A stretch of 41,805 nt of DNA from Bacteriovoracaceae bacterium (GTDB lineage: Bacteria; Bdellovibrionota; Bacteriovoracia; Bacteriovoracales; Bacteriovoracaceae), in assembly GCA_947377285.1 (NCBI GenBank), contig CANCFT010000032.1, positions 1-41,805 of the forward strand, in the 5' to 3' direction. Shown piece after piece: positions 31,772-41,779 of this stretch. Position 1 is the first letter of the stretch; each line of letters starts with the position of its first letter. The translations under genes and the position numbers were made by a program. The notes beneath the pieces were generated by a model, which ran no database searches, was not told where the DNA came from, and worked only from the letters and a program-made list of their open reading frames with translations.

Positions 31772-32689
31772 ATGTATTTTGGTGACTATTTAGTTAAAGA
31801 AAAAATTATTAATTCAAACCACCTAATCAGTGCACTTTGTTTTCAACTTGAGAATATGCCTAGTATTATTAGGCTTCTTTATGAATCTCATTATGTGACG
31901 GCCGATGATTTGTTATCTGCAATTACTGGGCAAATCAAGCAAGATGTTGACGTATTAGAAGTATTACAAAAATCTAATAAAATATCGTTAGACCAAATTA
32001 ACGAATTAGGTTTAAAGCAGATTTCTCATAAAATTCCACTTGGTGAAACGTTAGTAAAACTAAATATATTAAGTAAACCACAGTTGGAAAATCATTTAGA
32101 TAATTATTTTAAATATAAAGAAAAAATTTCAGAAAATCGATTGAGTGATCAAGAATCGAATCTTGCAACAGATTCTAATCCAGATATTAATGATGCTGCA
32201 CTAGAGTCGCTTCGAGAGCTTGGTGTAGATATTTCACAGTTTTCATCAAATAAAGTTGATCCATTAAGTGCAGTCGAACCCAGGCTAGAAGTTAATCATT
32301 TTCTCAATTTATTTAGTGAAAAGCAAAAAAACAAAATGCTAAAGCTCATAGAAATTCTTCAGGATGCCAACAGAAATTCATTAGAGTTATCAAATTATTT
32401 CAATTCACTCTTTAGAGATTTTCACCTCTTAAAAGGTGCTGCAAGTTTTTCAGAAATAACGCTTTTAGATCCAATACTAAATTCTCTTGATGTTTCTATA
32501 GATAATATTCTATTAAGTGGAGAGTCCGGGATAAAAAATTGGTGCGAAATGAAACTTCCAATTTTGAAAAAAATATTAGAGTCTTTGTGGAATATTCGTC
32601 AGAGTATGGAAAGAGATAAATCAGATTTAGGTCTAACTGTGAATGATCAAGATTTTCAAGAATTAAATAAATTATTAAAACAAATATAG
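31772..32689 (+). CDS. MshEN-like plus Hpt phosphotransfer protein
   Basis: This 305-aa protein starts immediately after the cheB stop, so it is translationally coupled. The N-terminal half holds two repeats of the pattern seen in MshEN/type II secretion E N-domains: FGDYLVKEKIINSNHLISAL (3-22) and LGETLVKLNILSKPQLENHL (90-109). The latter family can bind c-di-GMP; here key residues are not clearly conserved. A variable linker (115-175) leads to a four-helix Hpt domain with H218 in LFRDFHLLKGAASF. It probably accepts phosphate from a receiver or serves as an intermediate, possibly modulated by a nucleotide. This architecture inside a che operon is unusual. Confidence 0.65.
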   Translation: MYFGDYLVKEKIINSNHLISALCFQLENMPSIIRLLYESHYVTADDLLSAITGQIKQDVDVLEVLQKSNKISLDQINELGLKQISHKIPLGETLVKLNILSKPQLENHLDNYFKYKEKISENRLSDQESNLATDSNPDINDAALESLRELGVDISQFSSNKVDPLSAVEPRLEVNHFLNLFSEKQKNKMLKLIEILQDANRNSLELSNYFNSLFRDFHLLKGAASFSEITLLDPILNSLDVSIDNILLSGESGIKNWCEMKLPILKKILESLWNIRQSMERDKSDLGLTVNDQDFQELNKLLKQI

Positions 32690-32708
32690 AATAATAAACG
32701 AGAAACAC

Positions 32709-34055
32709 ATGAAAACTAATTTAGTTTGCCTTGGTACAAGTAATGAAGAAACACAGTTTGTAAAAGACTTACTTTCTAGTAAGTTTACTATTTCAAACTT
32801 AGAAAAAGGCAAAGAGCTTATTTCATCTCTTGCAAATACTCAGTTTTGCTTTTTGTTAAAAGTAGCACCAGGCTCTCATGCCAATAATTTAAATACTGAT
32901 ATTTTAACATATCTCAACCAGAATAAAGCAGCAGTCGTATTGTCTCGTTTTTTGGTATGGATTGATTCTGTCGATTCAATGAATGAAGAATTAGTTCAAT
33001 TTGTAAACGAGTATGCAAATTCTTCAAATGTTATTATAGGGGAGAAGTGGAATTCACTTAATCTTGGTTCTGCTATGAATGACTGTATAGATAAAGTCGC
33101 TGTCGCCAATGACAGTTACTATCTTGTAAAGTCAAATATTCTAATGAGTACATCAATTGCTTCCTGTGATGTTTATTTGAAATTGTCTGAACTTAAATAT
33201 GTAAAAGTTGTTATGAGAGGTTCAGTTAATTTTTATGAAGAAATAATTAAAAAATATGAAAATAAAAAAATCACAGATTTTTATGTGAAAACTTCAGAGT
33301 ACGGTATTTTTCAACAAGCAATAATTGATGAATTATTTAATATTGATATTAATGAATTAAAAAAAGATCCGTCAAAATGTCTTGAATTAAGTGCATCTGT
33401 CTTAGTTTTTGCTCGCTCAATTGGCGTAACCGATTTTATGGTACAAGCGGTTAATGATAATTTTAATGAGATATTGTCCGAAACTAAATCGCTCAAAGGA
33501 CTCAATGGCCTACTAAGTTTATTTCAAAAAAATTCAGATTCTCCAATTGCAAAGCATTCGCATTTAACAGCAGTTATCTGTTATTTGATTGCTTCTAAAA
33601 CGGCTTGGGCCAATGCCCAAGTAAAAAAGAATTTAAGTCTTGCTTCTCTTCTTCACGATTTAGAAATTCTTGACTCACCTAAATGTCATTATGAATTTAA
33701 ATATTTAAATGAATTAAGTAACGATAAAGCTAAAGCCGATTACTTAAATCACCCAAAGAAATTAGCTTTAAATCTAGCCTCCCTTGATCAGATTCCTTCT
33801 GATGTTATCAATATTATTTTAAATCATCATGAAGGAATTGGAGAGTTGGGATTTCCACTCAAAAAGGGGAGTAGTCAGCTTTCACCAGTAATCTGTTTAT
33901 TTATAACTGCTCACCTCTTTGCTATTGAGCTTTGTCGATTAGGTTATAATTTTACAAAATCATATGAAGCTTTGGAAAATATAAAAGTTCATTTATCAAC
34001 AAAAAGTTATTTACCATTTTTAGATATACTCGATAAAGAAATTCGGTTGCTTTAG
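32709..34055 (+). CDS. HD-GYP-like protein with degenerate active site
   Basis: This 448-aa protein has three parts: an N-terminal domain of about 130 aa that looks receiver-like but lacks the acidic pocket; a middle segment (137-210: YYLVKSNILMSTSIASCDVY then LKLSELKYVKVVMRGS) of a type I recall in front of HD domains in Bdellovibrio-group and myxobacterial proteins; and an HD domain (279-440) with H283, HD at 316-317 (SLLHDLEI), HP at 348-349 and NHHEGIGELGFP (372-383), matching HD-GYP spacing. The next HD-GYP element, normally an Asp in a iaDvfdAl motif, reads ITAHLFAIEL, so cyclic-di-GMP hydrolysis may be lost. It is 19 nt after the Hpt gene in the same operon. Confidence 0.7.
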   Translation: MKTNLVCLGTSNEETQFVKDLLSSKFTISNLEKGKELISSLANTQFCFLLKVAPGSHANNLNTDILTYLNQNKAAVVLSRFLVWIDSVDSMNEELVQFVNEYANSSNVIIGEKWNSLNLGSAMNDCIDKVAVANDSYYLVKSNILMSTSIASCDVYLKLSELKYVKVVMRGSVNFYEEIIKKYENKKITDFYVKTSEYGIFQQAIIDELFNIDINELKKDPSKCLELSASVLVFARSIGVTDFMVQAVNDNFNEILSETKSLKGLNGLLSLFQKNSDSPIAKHSHLTAVICYLIASKTAWANAQVKKNLSLASLLHDLEILDSPKCHYEFKYLNELSNDKAKADYLNHPKKLALNLASLDQIPSDVINIILNHHEGIGELGFPLKKGSSQLSPVICLFITAHLFAIELCRLGYNFTKSYEALENIKVHLSTKSYLPFLDILDKEIRLL

Positions 34056-34157
34056 GATAATTTAAAAAATTTTCGTATAATTTAAATTATTTAAAAATGT
34101 TTTACTTAAAAAAATTTTTCGAGTTATTATTTAAATAATGATTGAAAGGAAACAACT

Positions 34158-35696
34158 GTGAAATTGTCTTCAAAAGAATTATTTAATAGCGGCAATCAGC
34201 CATATGACATGCTAGATTTAATGCCAATTAATGTAATGTATTGTGATTTAGATTTTACAATTCAATATATTAATTCAAAATCTTTTCAAACATTAAAATC
34301 AATTGAACATTTAATTCCCATAAAAGCTGAGCAGGTAATTGGTATTTCTATTGATAGGTTTCATGAAAATCCATCCCATCAAAGACAAATGCTAGCCAAT
34401 GATAAAAATCTCCCATTGAGAACAAATATTCAATTAGGCGATCAATATCTCGATTTATTCGTGACTGCAATTTATAGCGAGGGAGAGTACTCAGGCATTA
34501 TGGTTACCTGGGATATTGTGACTGAAAAATTAAATTTAGACTGGACTGTTTTAGCGATGAGTAAATCTCAAGCTGTCATAGAGTTTAATTTAGATGGTTC
34601 TGTAATTTCTGCAAATGAGAATTTCTGTTCATTACTTGAATATAAAGAATCTGAAATTAAAGGTAAGCATCATTCGATTTTTTGTGACTCAAAATATATT
34701 AATTCAGTTGAATATAAAAATTTTTGGGCAAAATTAAATTTTGGTAAATTTGATTTAGGTGAGTATCCTCGAACAACCAAATCAGGAAAAATTGTATGGA
34801 TACAAGCAAGCTATAATCCCGTATTTGATTCGAATGGAAAAATCTTTAAAGTCATTAAATACGCCACAGAGATTACAAATAAAAAGGAAGCCTTTAACCA
34901 ATTAGTAAATGTTTTATCTGAAACATCTAATCAATTGGCCGCAGCCTCTGAAGAATTTATGGCTACAGCGAATCAGCTATTTTCAAATGCTCAATCAAGT
35001 AGTGATCAGTCCCTTAGAGCATCAACTGCTACTGAACAAATTAATGCTGGAGTAAGATCCGTTGCTAGTAATATGGAAGAAATGACAGCTTCTATTAAAG
35101 AAATTACCAGAACGACAAATGATGCTTCAAATATGGCAAATGAAACGTTAAAAAAATCCCAAGAAACAAATGTTATTATTAATACATTAGGAGCATCTAG
35201 TAGAGATATTGGAAATGTTATCAAAGTTATTTCTTCTATTGCTCAACAAACAAATTTACTCGCTTTAAATGCAACGATCGAAGCAGCTCGCGCGGGAGAT
35301 GCAGGTAAGGGGTTTGCGGTTGTGGCCAATGAAGTGAAGGAACTTGCTAAACAAACAGCAAAAGCGACAGGGGATATCACTAAAAGGATAGAAACTATTC
35401 AAAAAGATACAAGTAATGCTGTCAGTGCAATTGCTGAAATTTCTATTAGTATCGATAAAGTCAATGGACATGCTGGAAATATTGCCGCTTCTGTCGAAGA
35501 ACAAGCCGCCACTTCAAATGAAATTTCACGAATAGTTTTAGAGTCTAGTTTGGCCATTGGCGGTGTTTCAGATCTTGTAAAAGGGGTGTCTAAAATCGCG
35601 AGTTCAAATTCTTCTGATGCTTCACAATTGATTGAGGCTTCAAGGGGCTTAAGTAAACTGGCCATGGAGTTAAATGAATTAATCTCAAGACTTTAA
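34158..35696 (+). CDS. soluble PAS-domain methyl-accepting chemoreceptor
   Basis: GTG start with AAGGA upstream. The 512-aa protein has no membrane segment, so the receptor is cytoplasmic. Residues about 15-120 and 130-245 look like two PAS domains ([40 protein letters not shown] then [18 protein letters not shown]; the second ends [20 protein letters not shown]), as in Aer-like redox or oxygen sensors. Residues about 250-512 are the MCP bundle with tip [20 protein letters not shown] then [20 protein letters not shown]. It probably senses an internal redox or small-molecule signal through its PAS domains and reports to CheA-CheW upstream. It is the last gene of the forward run, followed by a hairpin. 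Confidence 0.88.
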   Translation: MKLSSKELFNSGNQPYDMLDLMPINVMYCDLDFTIQYINSKSFQTLKSIEHLIPIKAEQVIGISIDRFHENPSHQRQMLANDKNLPLRTNIQLGDQYLDLFVTAIYSEGEYSGIMVTWDIVTEKLNLDWTVLAMSKSQAVIEFNLDGSVISANENFCSLLEYKESEIKGKHHSIFCDSKYINSVEYKNFWAKLNFGKFDLGEYPRTTKSGKIVWIQASYNPVFDSNGKIFKVIKYATEITNKKEAFNQLVNVLSETSNQLAAASEEFMATANQLFSNAQSSSDQSLRASTATEQINAGVRSVASNMEEMTASIKEITRTTNDASNMANETLKKSQETNVIINTLGASSRDIGNVIKVISSIAQQTNLLALNATIEAARAGDAGKGFAVVANEVKELAKQTAKATGDITKRIETIQKDTSNAVSAIAEISISIDKVNGHAGNIAASVEEQAATSNEISRIVLESSLAIGGVSDLVKGVSKIASSNSSDASQLIEASRGLSKLAMELNELISRL

Positions 35697-35711
35697 TAGT
35701 TAATAAAGAAC

Positions 35712-35747
35712 GGAGCCAGAAATTTTAATCGACTCCATATTTTTTAA
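35712..35747. terminator. hairpin between convergent chemoreceptor genes, likely bidirectional
   Basis: GGAGCC and GACTCC pair over a 13-nt loop (one C-A mismatch on plus, a G-U wobble on minus), followed on plus by ATATTTTTTAAA. It sits exactly between the two convergent receptor genes. Confidence 0.45.
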
Positions 35748-35750
35748 ATT

Positions 35751-38441
35751 CTAGGCTACTTTTTTAATATTTGATTGATTTCCATTTTCATTTTTCAACT
35801 TAAATTTCTTAACTACAGAAGTTAGGCTTTCTGAAGTTTCTCCAAGATCTTTAGATATTTTCGAGTTTTCCTTCACAATATTTGTGGTACTAACGGCCGA
35901 CTCATTAATAACTTTGGCACCATTATTAATTTCATCAACTTCCCGAACTGATTCTGTAATCAGTTGCAAGAATTGCTCTGTAGTCGCATATTGCTCTTCT
36001 GTGGCACTTGCTACGACTCTTGATGAGCTATTAAGATTTTCCATTAGTTCTATAACTTTTAAAATAGAGTTCATGATTTCGGATGTATTTCCTTTAATAG
36101 TTGAAACCTTTTGAGTGATCTCATTAGCTGCTTCACCAGAATGTCGTGCAAGCTCCTTTACTTCATTGGCCACAACCGCAAAGCCTCTTCCTGCTTCTCC
36201 CGCGCGAGCAGCTTCAATCGTTGCGTTTAAGGCAAGTAAGTTTGTCTGTCTGGCGATAGTATTAATAACTTCAACAAACTTAGCAATATCTTCTGAGTTT
36301 TCTTCCAGCTTCGAACCCATATTTTTAACATCAGAGACATATTTAACTGCTTCAGATGAGTATTTATTTGATTCAGTTGCTTGTTTAGAAATCTCGTTAA
36401 CCGCTTGTTTCATTTCCATTGTAGAATGGTTTAGATTTTTAATATTCGCAGCGACCGAATTTGTTTTTTCGCGCATATCATTTGATTTAAGCGAAGTTCC
36501 TTGAGCATTATCATTTAAACTAATGTTTTTTTCATTAAGAGTTTCGGATTGATTGGCGAGCATTTTTGCCATTTGATCAATTTGTGTAAAGTCTTTTGAA
36601 AGTTGATCAAATAGTCCTCTTAGCCCGTTGGCAAGTTGTCCAATGGCATCTGAACCTGAAACAGATAGGTTTTGAGATAAGTCACCACGTTCTGCCGAGC
36701 GAACAACACTTAATATTTGGTCTACTTTTAATTGCAATTCACCAGCAGCTTTTTTCTCATTTTCTGCTAATTCTTCAGCTTTTTTCTTTGCTTCACCGGC
36801 CATAACCATCGCTTCTTCGGCTTTTTCTTTTTCTAGGTCAGCAAGCTTTTTAGATTGTAGAGCTTCTGCTTTTTCCATTTCAGCAGAGGCGAGTGCTTCT
36901 TGAACTTTCTTTTGGGATTCTATTTCTCGTTGTTTTTGAAGAGCTATTTCTGGCCATTGAACTTTTTGTGAATTAAATATTCCGACCATCTGATCCATTG
37001 TAGAATCAAAACCCATGGCCATTTCTGCAACTTCATCTGTTCCTGTGAGGCCAACTTTATTAACTAGGTCACCTTCGCTGAATGATTTTATTGAAGATGA
37101 GACTTTTATGATTGGGGTAGTAATGGCAGTAGCTAATTTCCATGCCATAATACTAATAACAACGACACAACTTGCAAAAAGCCCTAAAACAATAAATAGA
37201 TTTTTTGTAAATGGTGCAAGAATTTCGGTCTTTTCAAATCTAGAAACTAAAGCATATTTTTGGTCACCAAATAGGAAAATTTCACCTTTTCCGTAAGAAA
37301 GATCTCCCATATAATCATTAAATTCTCCTTCTGGATTTTTACCCGCTTGAATTTGTTTAATAAAATCATTTTTTAGGCTGAATGTAAGTGCTGCAGTATT
37401 TTGAGCTTTCATATAATTTTTTTCTTCTTTCGTGAAATTGGGTATCTCCTCAACATGAGCAGCAACTTTTTTTTCGTCTCCGATAAGTTCTCTTGAATTT
37501 GAGCGCAATTTGAAATCTGTCAATGAAACTAAAACAGATTCCCCGGTTTTACCATAACCTGTTTGCTCAAATTTTCCATCATTAGTAAGAATAGAATCAA
37601 TTAATGGAACAGGTATTTGAATCGCTAAATAACCCACGGTATGACCATTTTCTTTAATTTTTGTCATCGCAAACGCAGCTGGAGCTTCATAAGAAGCAAA
37701 ATATGTTTCAATGTCTGAATACATGACTTCAACATCTTCTTTGTCTTTATCTGGAGTAGCTGCCATCTTTTGATAGAGTTTACCAAGACCTGAATCTTTG
37801 TAGGCACCACTTTTCATATTTGATGAGAAATCAGTTTCTTTAAAATAGGTATAGACAACATTTCCTTCTTTGTTAAACATAAAAAGGTCATAATAACCAT
37901 TTCCATCAACGAAGCGGCGTGCTTGCTCTTGAAATTTAGAATGTATTTGGTCATAATCGGACCCGTCATTTATTGCATCTAAATTATTTTTTTCACCAAT
38001 TTTGTTTTTATTTTTTACGATATATGAATGTTGAAACATTAATCCTTGTGGTGTGAGTTTCTGAACAATTTCTTCATAATTACTAAACTGTCGTCCGGAT
38101 TTTTCGTCGTAAAGTTTATTAAATTGTGTTTTGTAATATTGAGTGACTTCTTTCTTTTTTTCTTCAAAATCTGTAATTTTAACATTTGACCAGGCTTTTG
38201 ATAAACCCGAAAAAGATTTGATTATATCATCTCTTTTAGCCATAGACTTTACATTCAAAGTCATTCCGGAAACAAATGAATCAAGTTCTCTCTTTCTGCT
38301 GGAGTTCATCTGTGAAAGCATTTCATCGTGGTCAGTCATTACTGTTTGATATGTTGAGAAGATTGAATAAGCCCCATAGATAAAAATAGGAGTTAAACCA
38401 ATTGCTAAAAAACTAACTATTAACTTCTTTTTTAATTTCAT
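35751..38441 (-). CDS. transmembrane chemoreceptor with dCACHE sensor and two HAMP-like segments
   Basis: Start at the ATG at 38441, with AGG 7 nt upstream; a second ATG at 38447 is possible. The 896-aa protein has a first membrane helix ([20 protein letters not shown]), a large periplasmic region of nearly 390 aa consistent with a double-CACHE sensor ([40 protein letters not shown]), a second helix ([20 protein letters not shown]) and a HAMP ([20 protein letters not shown]). Then comes a long charged coiled coil (about 500-565, Glu/Lys/Ala-rich), a second HAMP-like unit ([20 protein letters not shown]) and the signalling bundle with tip [20 protein letters not shown] then [20 protein letters not shown]. 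It senses an external ligand, not identifiable. Confidence 0.9.
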   Translation of the reverse strand: MKLKKKLIVSFLAIGLTPIFIYGAYSIFSTYQTVMTDHDEMLSQMNSSRKRELDSFVSGMTLNVKSMAKRDDIIKSFSGLSKAWSNVKITDFEEKKKEVTQYYKTQFNKLYDEKSGRQFSNYEEIVQKLTPQGLMFQHSYIVKNKNKIGEKNNLDAINDGSDYDQIHSKFQEQARRFVDGNGYYDLFMFNKEGNVVYTYFKETDFSSNMKSGAYKDSGLGKLYQKMAATPDKDKEDVEVMYSDIETYFASYEAPAAFAMTKIKENGHTVGYLAIQIPVPLIDSILTNDGKFEQTGYGKTGESVLVSLTDFKLRSNSRELIGDEKKVAAHVEEIPNFTKEEKNYMKAQNTAALTFSLKNDFIKQIQAGKNPEGEFNDYMGDLSYGKGEIFLFGDQKYALVSRFEKTEILAPFTKNLFIVLGLFASCVVVISIMAWKLATAITTPIIKVSSSIKSFSEGDLVNKVGLTGTDEVAEMAMGFDSTMDQMVGIFNSQKVQWPEIALQKQREIESQKKVQEALASAEMEKAEALQSKKLADLEKEKAEEAMVMAGEAKKKAEELAENEKKAAGELQLKVDQILSVVRSAERGDLSQNLSVSGSDAIGQLANGLRGLFDQLSKDFTQIDQMAKMLANQSETLNEKNISLNDNAQGTSLKSNDMREKTNSVAANIKNLNHSTMEMKQAVNEISKQATESNKYSSEAVKYVSDVKNMGSKLEENSEDIAKFVEVINTIARQTNLLALNATIEAARAGEAGRGFAVVANEVKELARHSGEAANEITQKVSTIKGNTSEIMNSILKVIELMENLNSSSRVVASATEEQYATTEQFLQLITESVREVDEINNGAKVINESAVSTTNIVKENSKISKDLGETSESLTSVVKKFKLKNENGNQSNIKKVA

Positions 38442-38545
38442 TTTCATACCTAATTTAAGGAATTATTTTAAGAACTTTAAACTATTCGGATTTTTTTTTA
38501 ATTTTTTTAGAACTTTATGCAAAATTAATAAATGGTAAGATTGGC

Positions 38546-39004
38546 TCAGGTATTCCAATTTTTATTTATAGAAATTTCAAAAATTTTTTTACCTGTTATT
38601 TTGATTAAACAGAATTCTTCCAAGAGGGCCAAGTCATATAAAGTTCTAGCTGTTAATTGATTTAAGTCTCGGCTAATAGACTCAGTAGTGCCAAAAAAAC
38701 AATTATTTTCAGAATGGCGAATAAGGTACATAAAAAGAAAAATAGGGGATTTATCTTTAAATAGTTTAGGGAATTGGTCAATTATATGGTGTTCAATCTC
38801 AACTTTTTTAAGTGAAATTAGAGATTCAATAAAAAATATTTTTTTTGAAATTTCTAAGGTTTTTTTTCTAGGAAGGCATAGTGAGTATAAGAAATTAAAA
38901 CTATAAATATCTGAAAAGAAATAATTATCATAAGGAATAGTACTTGAAGAAGCACTTGATTTATTTTGTCCGATTTGATTTTGAAAATTATAAATATTCA
39001 ACAC
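38546..39004 (-). CDS. small protein with Crp/Fnr-type winged-helix C-terminus
   Basis: The 152-aa frame opens at a GTG at 39004 next to GAGGT, so the start is uncertain (TTG at 39001 is an alternative). The C-terminal half reads TTESISRDLNQLTARTLYDL then ALLEEFCLIKITGKKIFEIS, the helix-turn-helix and wing pattern of Crp/Fnr regulators (ELA..L..S.RTLYR.L..LEE.GLI). The N-terminal half is much shorter than a cyclic-nucleotide-binding domain and holds only a possible dimerisation helix, so the sensor part is missing or replaced. It is divergent from the Hpt-receiver gene and could regulate it. Confidence 0.5.
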   Translation of the reverse strand: MLNIYNFQNQIGQNKSSASSSTIPYDNYFFSDIYSFNFLYSLCLPRKKTLEISKKIFFIESLISLKKVEIEHHIIDQFPKLFKDKSPIFLFMYLIRHSENNCFFGTTESISRDLNQLTARTLYDLALLEEFCLIKITGKKIFEISINKNWNT

Positions 39005-39100
39005 CTCATTATATTAATATAAATTTAATGACATTAGAATTGAGAAAAATATTCTTAGACCGTAAGATAGAGTCTGATAAAACATTAATGAGACTATGCT

Positions 39101-40096
39101 ATGAATGATGACTTAAATGATGAAATGATCGACGAGTTTAAAATTGAAGCTGCAGAAATGTTTGAAACTTCTGAAGAAGGCTTTTTAAATATTGAAAAAG
39201 GTGAAAATTTTTTAAATAATTTCAATCTTATTTTTAGGGCATTCCATTCATTAAAGGGAGCTGCTGGAATGTTTGGACTTCAAGATTTGCAAGCACATAT
39301 GCATAAACTTGAATCTCTATTTGAAGCCCAGAAGCCAAATGGATCTATTGGTAAAAAGCAAATTGACTACTTTCTTGAAGGAATTGATTCGGCCAAAGCA
39401 CTTCTAGATGGTAAAAGTTCTCATTTTAATCATCTTTCATTAAAAGAGCTTGAAAGTCTTAATCCAAATTCAACAGCAGCCCTAAAGGCTGCCACTCAAC
39501 CTGAAGTTAAATCAAATAGTGCTGTTCAAAATCTAGAGACAAAAAAGAAAAAAACGACCAAAGGTCTAATTTTTATTGTTGATGATGAACAAAACATATT
39601 GGATATTTTGGAAGCATTTGTTTTGGATCTTAATTTTGAAGTAAAAACATTCTTAACTGCTGAGTCAGTTCTAGAAGCACTCACTGAATTTACTCCTGAT
39701 ATTATTCTTACTGATATAAGTATGCCTGGAATGGATGGGATCTCAATGGTGAAGGCCATTCGTCAAATTAATCAGGTCGTCACCTTTATTATGGTTTCTG
39801 GGAATATTACAAAAGAAAGAGTACTGGATTTAATTAAATATGATGTAAGTGGTTTTATCGAAAAGCCTTTCCAAGAAGAAGAAGTGAAGGCAATTATAGA
39901 AAGGGCCTTTACCGTCTCTCAACTTAATACGCTTTTAAATAAATCGATAAATTATATCTTATATCAATTCAGTGACCTCGATTCTTATTTAAAACAAATT
40001 GGCAAAGAAAACATTAGAGTGACGCTTAAAGAAGAATTGAAAAATATCATTCGAATCCAAAATGAGTTAACAGAAAAAAAGAAATTGTTAAAATAA
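39101..40096 (+). CDS. Hpt-receiver phosphorelay protein
   Basis: This 331-aa protein has an N-terminal Hpt domain with H49 (IFRAFHSLKGAAGMFGL), a lysine-rich linker (135-154), and a receiver with acidic residues D161/D162 (IFIVDDEQ), phospho-acceptor D205 (IILTDISMPGMDG) and K255 (GFIEKPF). The C-terminal 60 residues are a helical extension (SINYILYQFSDLDSYLKQIG onward) with no recognised DNA-binding domain. It resembles orphan relays that take phosphate from CheA-type kinases. No Shine-Dalgarno sequence is clear. It may form a signalling branch with the winged-helix gene on the other strand. Confidence 0.85.
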   Translation: MNDDLNDEMIDEFKIEAAEMFETSEEGFLNIEKGENFLNNFNLIFRAFHSLKGAAGMFGLQDLQAHMHKLESLFEAQKPNGSIGKKQIDYFLEGIDSAKALLDGKSSHFNHLSLKELESLNPNSTAALKAATQPEVKSNSAVQNLETKKKKTTKGLIFIVDDEQNILDILEAFVLDLNFEVKTFLTAESVLEALTEFTPDIILTDISMPGMDGISMVKAIRQINQVVTFIMVSGNITKERVLDLIKYDVSGFIEKPFQEEEVKAIIERAFTVSQLNTLLNKSINYILYQFSDLDSYLKQIGKENIRVTLKEELKNIIRIQNELTEKKKLLK

Positions 40097-40106
40097 TTCA
40101 AAATCT

Positions 40107-40715
40107 TTAAGAATTAAAAAACATAGACAAAAAAATGGGATAATTTTTATCATTTTTTTCAATTGTATTTACAATTTCTCTTGAATACTCGGAAAATCCA
40201 CCAAGCTTAGACCACTTTTGAGTAGTTTCTTCTGAAAACCCAGAATGGTGTACCCCCATATTTTTTGGATCTGGATGAAAAGATCCATCTTCAAAATCTA
40301 GGTCAATGACAGCTATGACACCTTTAGGTGATAACATTTTCTTTAATTTAAAAAGCATTGATTCGGGCTTTTTTAAATGATGAAAGGCCATGGCCGAAAT
40401 AATCAAATCAAAATTGCCTTCATTTAAATCTTCTTCTTCTAGGTTAAGTAAACGTGAATAGATATTTATATTACCATTAAATTTTTTATCGAAAACTTCT
40501 AACATGCCTGCAGAAGTGTCTATGCCAATAAGTTGATTATTACCAAAAACAAACTGAGAGCCTAATAAACCAGTACCACAACCAACTTCTAATATTTTGA
40601 GGGGAGAGTTAATAGGAGTATGCATAAGTGAAGTTATTTTGTGAGCATATTTTTGATTTTGAATAGTTTTTTCAGGGGTATCCCATGAGTTGGCAACTTG
40701 ATTAAAATGACTCAT
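40107..40715 (-). CDS. class I SAM-dependent methyltransferase
   Basis: This 202-aa protein has the class I methyltransferase motifs: LKILEVGCGTGLLGSQF (motif I), LIGIDTSAGMLEVFDKKF (acidic post-I residue), NFDLIISAMAFHHLKKPESM (motif II region) and LSPKGVIAVIDLDFEDGSFH. The order and the HHLKKPE phrase fit Methyltransf_11-type enzymes acting on small molecules or quinones; substrate not assignable. An AGGA lies 11 nt before the ATG. It is convergent with the Hpt-receiver gene, 10 nt apart. Confidence 0.85.
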   Translation of the reverse strand: MSHFNQVANSWDTPEKTIQNQKYAHKITSLMHTPINSPLKILEVGCGTGLLGSQFVFGNNQLIGIDTSAGMLEVFDKKFNGNINIYSRLLNLEEEDLNEGNFDLIISAMAFHHLKKPESMLFKLKKMLSPKGVIAVIDLDFEDGSFHPDPKNMGVHHSGFSEETTQKWSKLGGFSEYSREIVNTIEKNDKNYPIFLSMFFNS

Positions 40716-40847
40716 CTTAAAAATTCCTATTGTTAAAAAGTATTATTTCATCTTAGCGATTATTGAACTTATTAGGCAAGAAAACTTTTGCAGGCAGCAT
40801 CTGTTTATGGCAATGTTTATTAAAAAAACTAATTTAGGGATTAAAAA

Positions 40848-41267
40848 ATGAAATTTCTACATTCCATGTTACGAGTTAGAGATTTAGACCGGGCCCTTCA
40901 TTTTTTTATTAATCAATTGGGATTAATAGAAATAAAACGTAATGAATATCCTGCTGGGAAATTTACTTTAATTTTTTTAGCCACTGCTCAGGGAGAACCT
41001 GAAGTTGAATTGACCTATAATTGGGGGATGAATGAAGACTATTCAGTTGGAAGAAATTTTGGCCATTTAGCTTTTGCAGTCGATGATATTTATGCAACAT
41101 GTGAAAAATTAATGAAATCAGGTGTCGTTATCAATCGACCTCCAAGAGACGGGTATATGGCCTTCGTTAAATCGCCAGATAACCATTCAATAGAGCTTTT
41201 GCAAAAAGGAGCCCCAATGGTCATTAAATCTCCATGGAAAGAGATGGGAAATATTGGTTCTTGGTAA
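40848..41267 (+). CDS. gloA: lactoylglutathione lyase (glyoxalase I)
   Basis: This 139-aa protein matches GloA throughout: LHSMLRVRDLDRALHFFINQ LG at the start and ELLQKGAPM near the end. The metal ligands of the family are present: H5, E54 (VELTYNWG), H73 (FGHLAFAVDD) and E116 (SIELLQK). It converts the methylglyoxal-glutathione hemithioacetal into S-lactoylglutathione in the cytoplasm. AGGGA precedes the ATG. It is divergent from the methyltransferase gene. Confidence 0.92.
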   Translation: MKFLHSMLRVRDLDRALHFFINQLGLIEIKRNEYPAGKFTLIFLATAQGEPEVELTYNWGMNEDYSVGRNFGHLAFAVDDIYATCEKLMKSGVVINRPPRDGYMAFVKSPDNHSIELLQKGAPMVIKSPWKEMGNIGSW

Positions 41268-41356
41268 TTAGTTTTTATTTTTTTAATTAAAAATTTTCTT
41301 TTGTGATTAGATTTTATTAGATACATTTATCTCAGCTTTTAAACGTTGGAGTTTTT

Positions 41357-41779
41357 ATGAATAAAACAATTCTCGGTATTTTTCTAAGTCTTCTTTTTGC
41401 ATCAACTTGTTTTGCATCTGATTACCTTTCACAATTTGATGAAAATTGCCGTTTTATTTACCGCAATGCTTATGTCGATCTTTCAAGTGATGTAGATGGA
41501 TTTAATCAAAAAATATTATCAAAATTTGAAATGAGTTCTCGCTTGGCCGGAATTTCTTTGAAAATTAATTCTTCGAAAGGTAGCTGTGAAGCCTTTAAAG
41601 CCGATATGAATGCTAAGTGTATTGCTGACTATCAAGACCTCTATTTAACTCTTAGAAATAAAATAAACATTGGAGCAGTTTTGTCTGGGGCCCAAAAAGA
41701 AATCGACCGCGGACCTTTTGGTTCAGATAGAGCGCGCGAACTCATTCGATTGAAAGTCATCGATCTTCAGTGTAAATAA
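41357..41779 (+). CDS. small secreted hypothetical protein
   Basis: This 140-aa protein has a signal peptide (MNKTILGIFLSLLFASTCFA) with GGAG before the ATG. The mature part is helical with four cysteines (ENCRF, GSCEAF, AKCIAD and the C-terminal QCK), which may pair in the periplasm. No family recognised. It is complete within the window and stands alone after gloA. Confidence 0.75.
   Translation: MNKTILGIFLSLLFASTCFASDYLSQFDENCRFIYRNAYVDLSSDVDGFNQKILSKFEMSSRLAGISLKINSSKGSCEAFKADMNAKCIADYQDLYLTLRNKINIGAVLSGAQKEIDRGPFGSDRARELIRLKVIDLQCK

Noticed and set aside
36115..36504. 129-aa plus-strand ORF
   Set aside because: Antisense of the conserved MCP tip; long antisense frames are common there.
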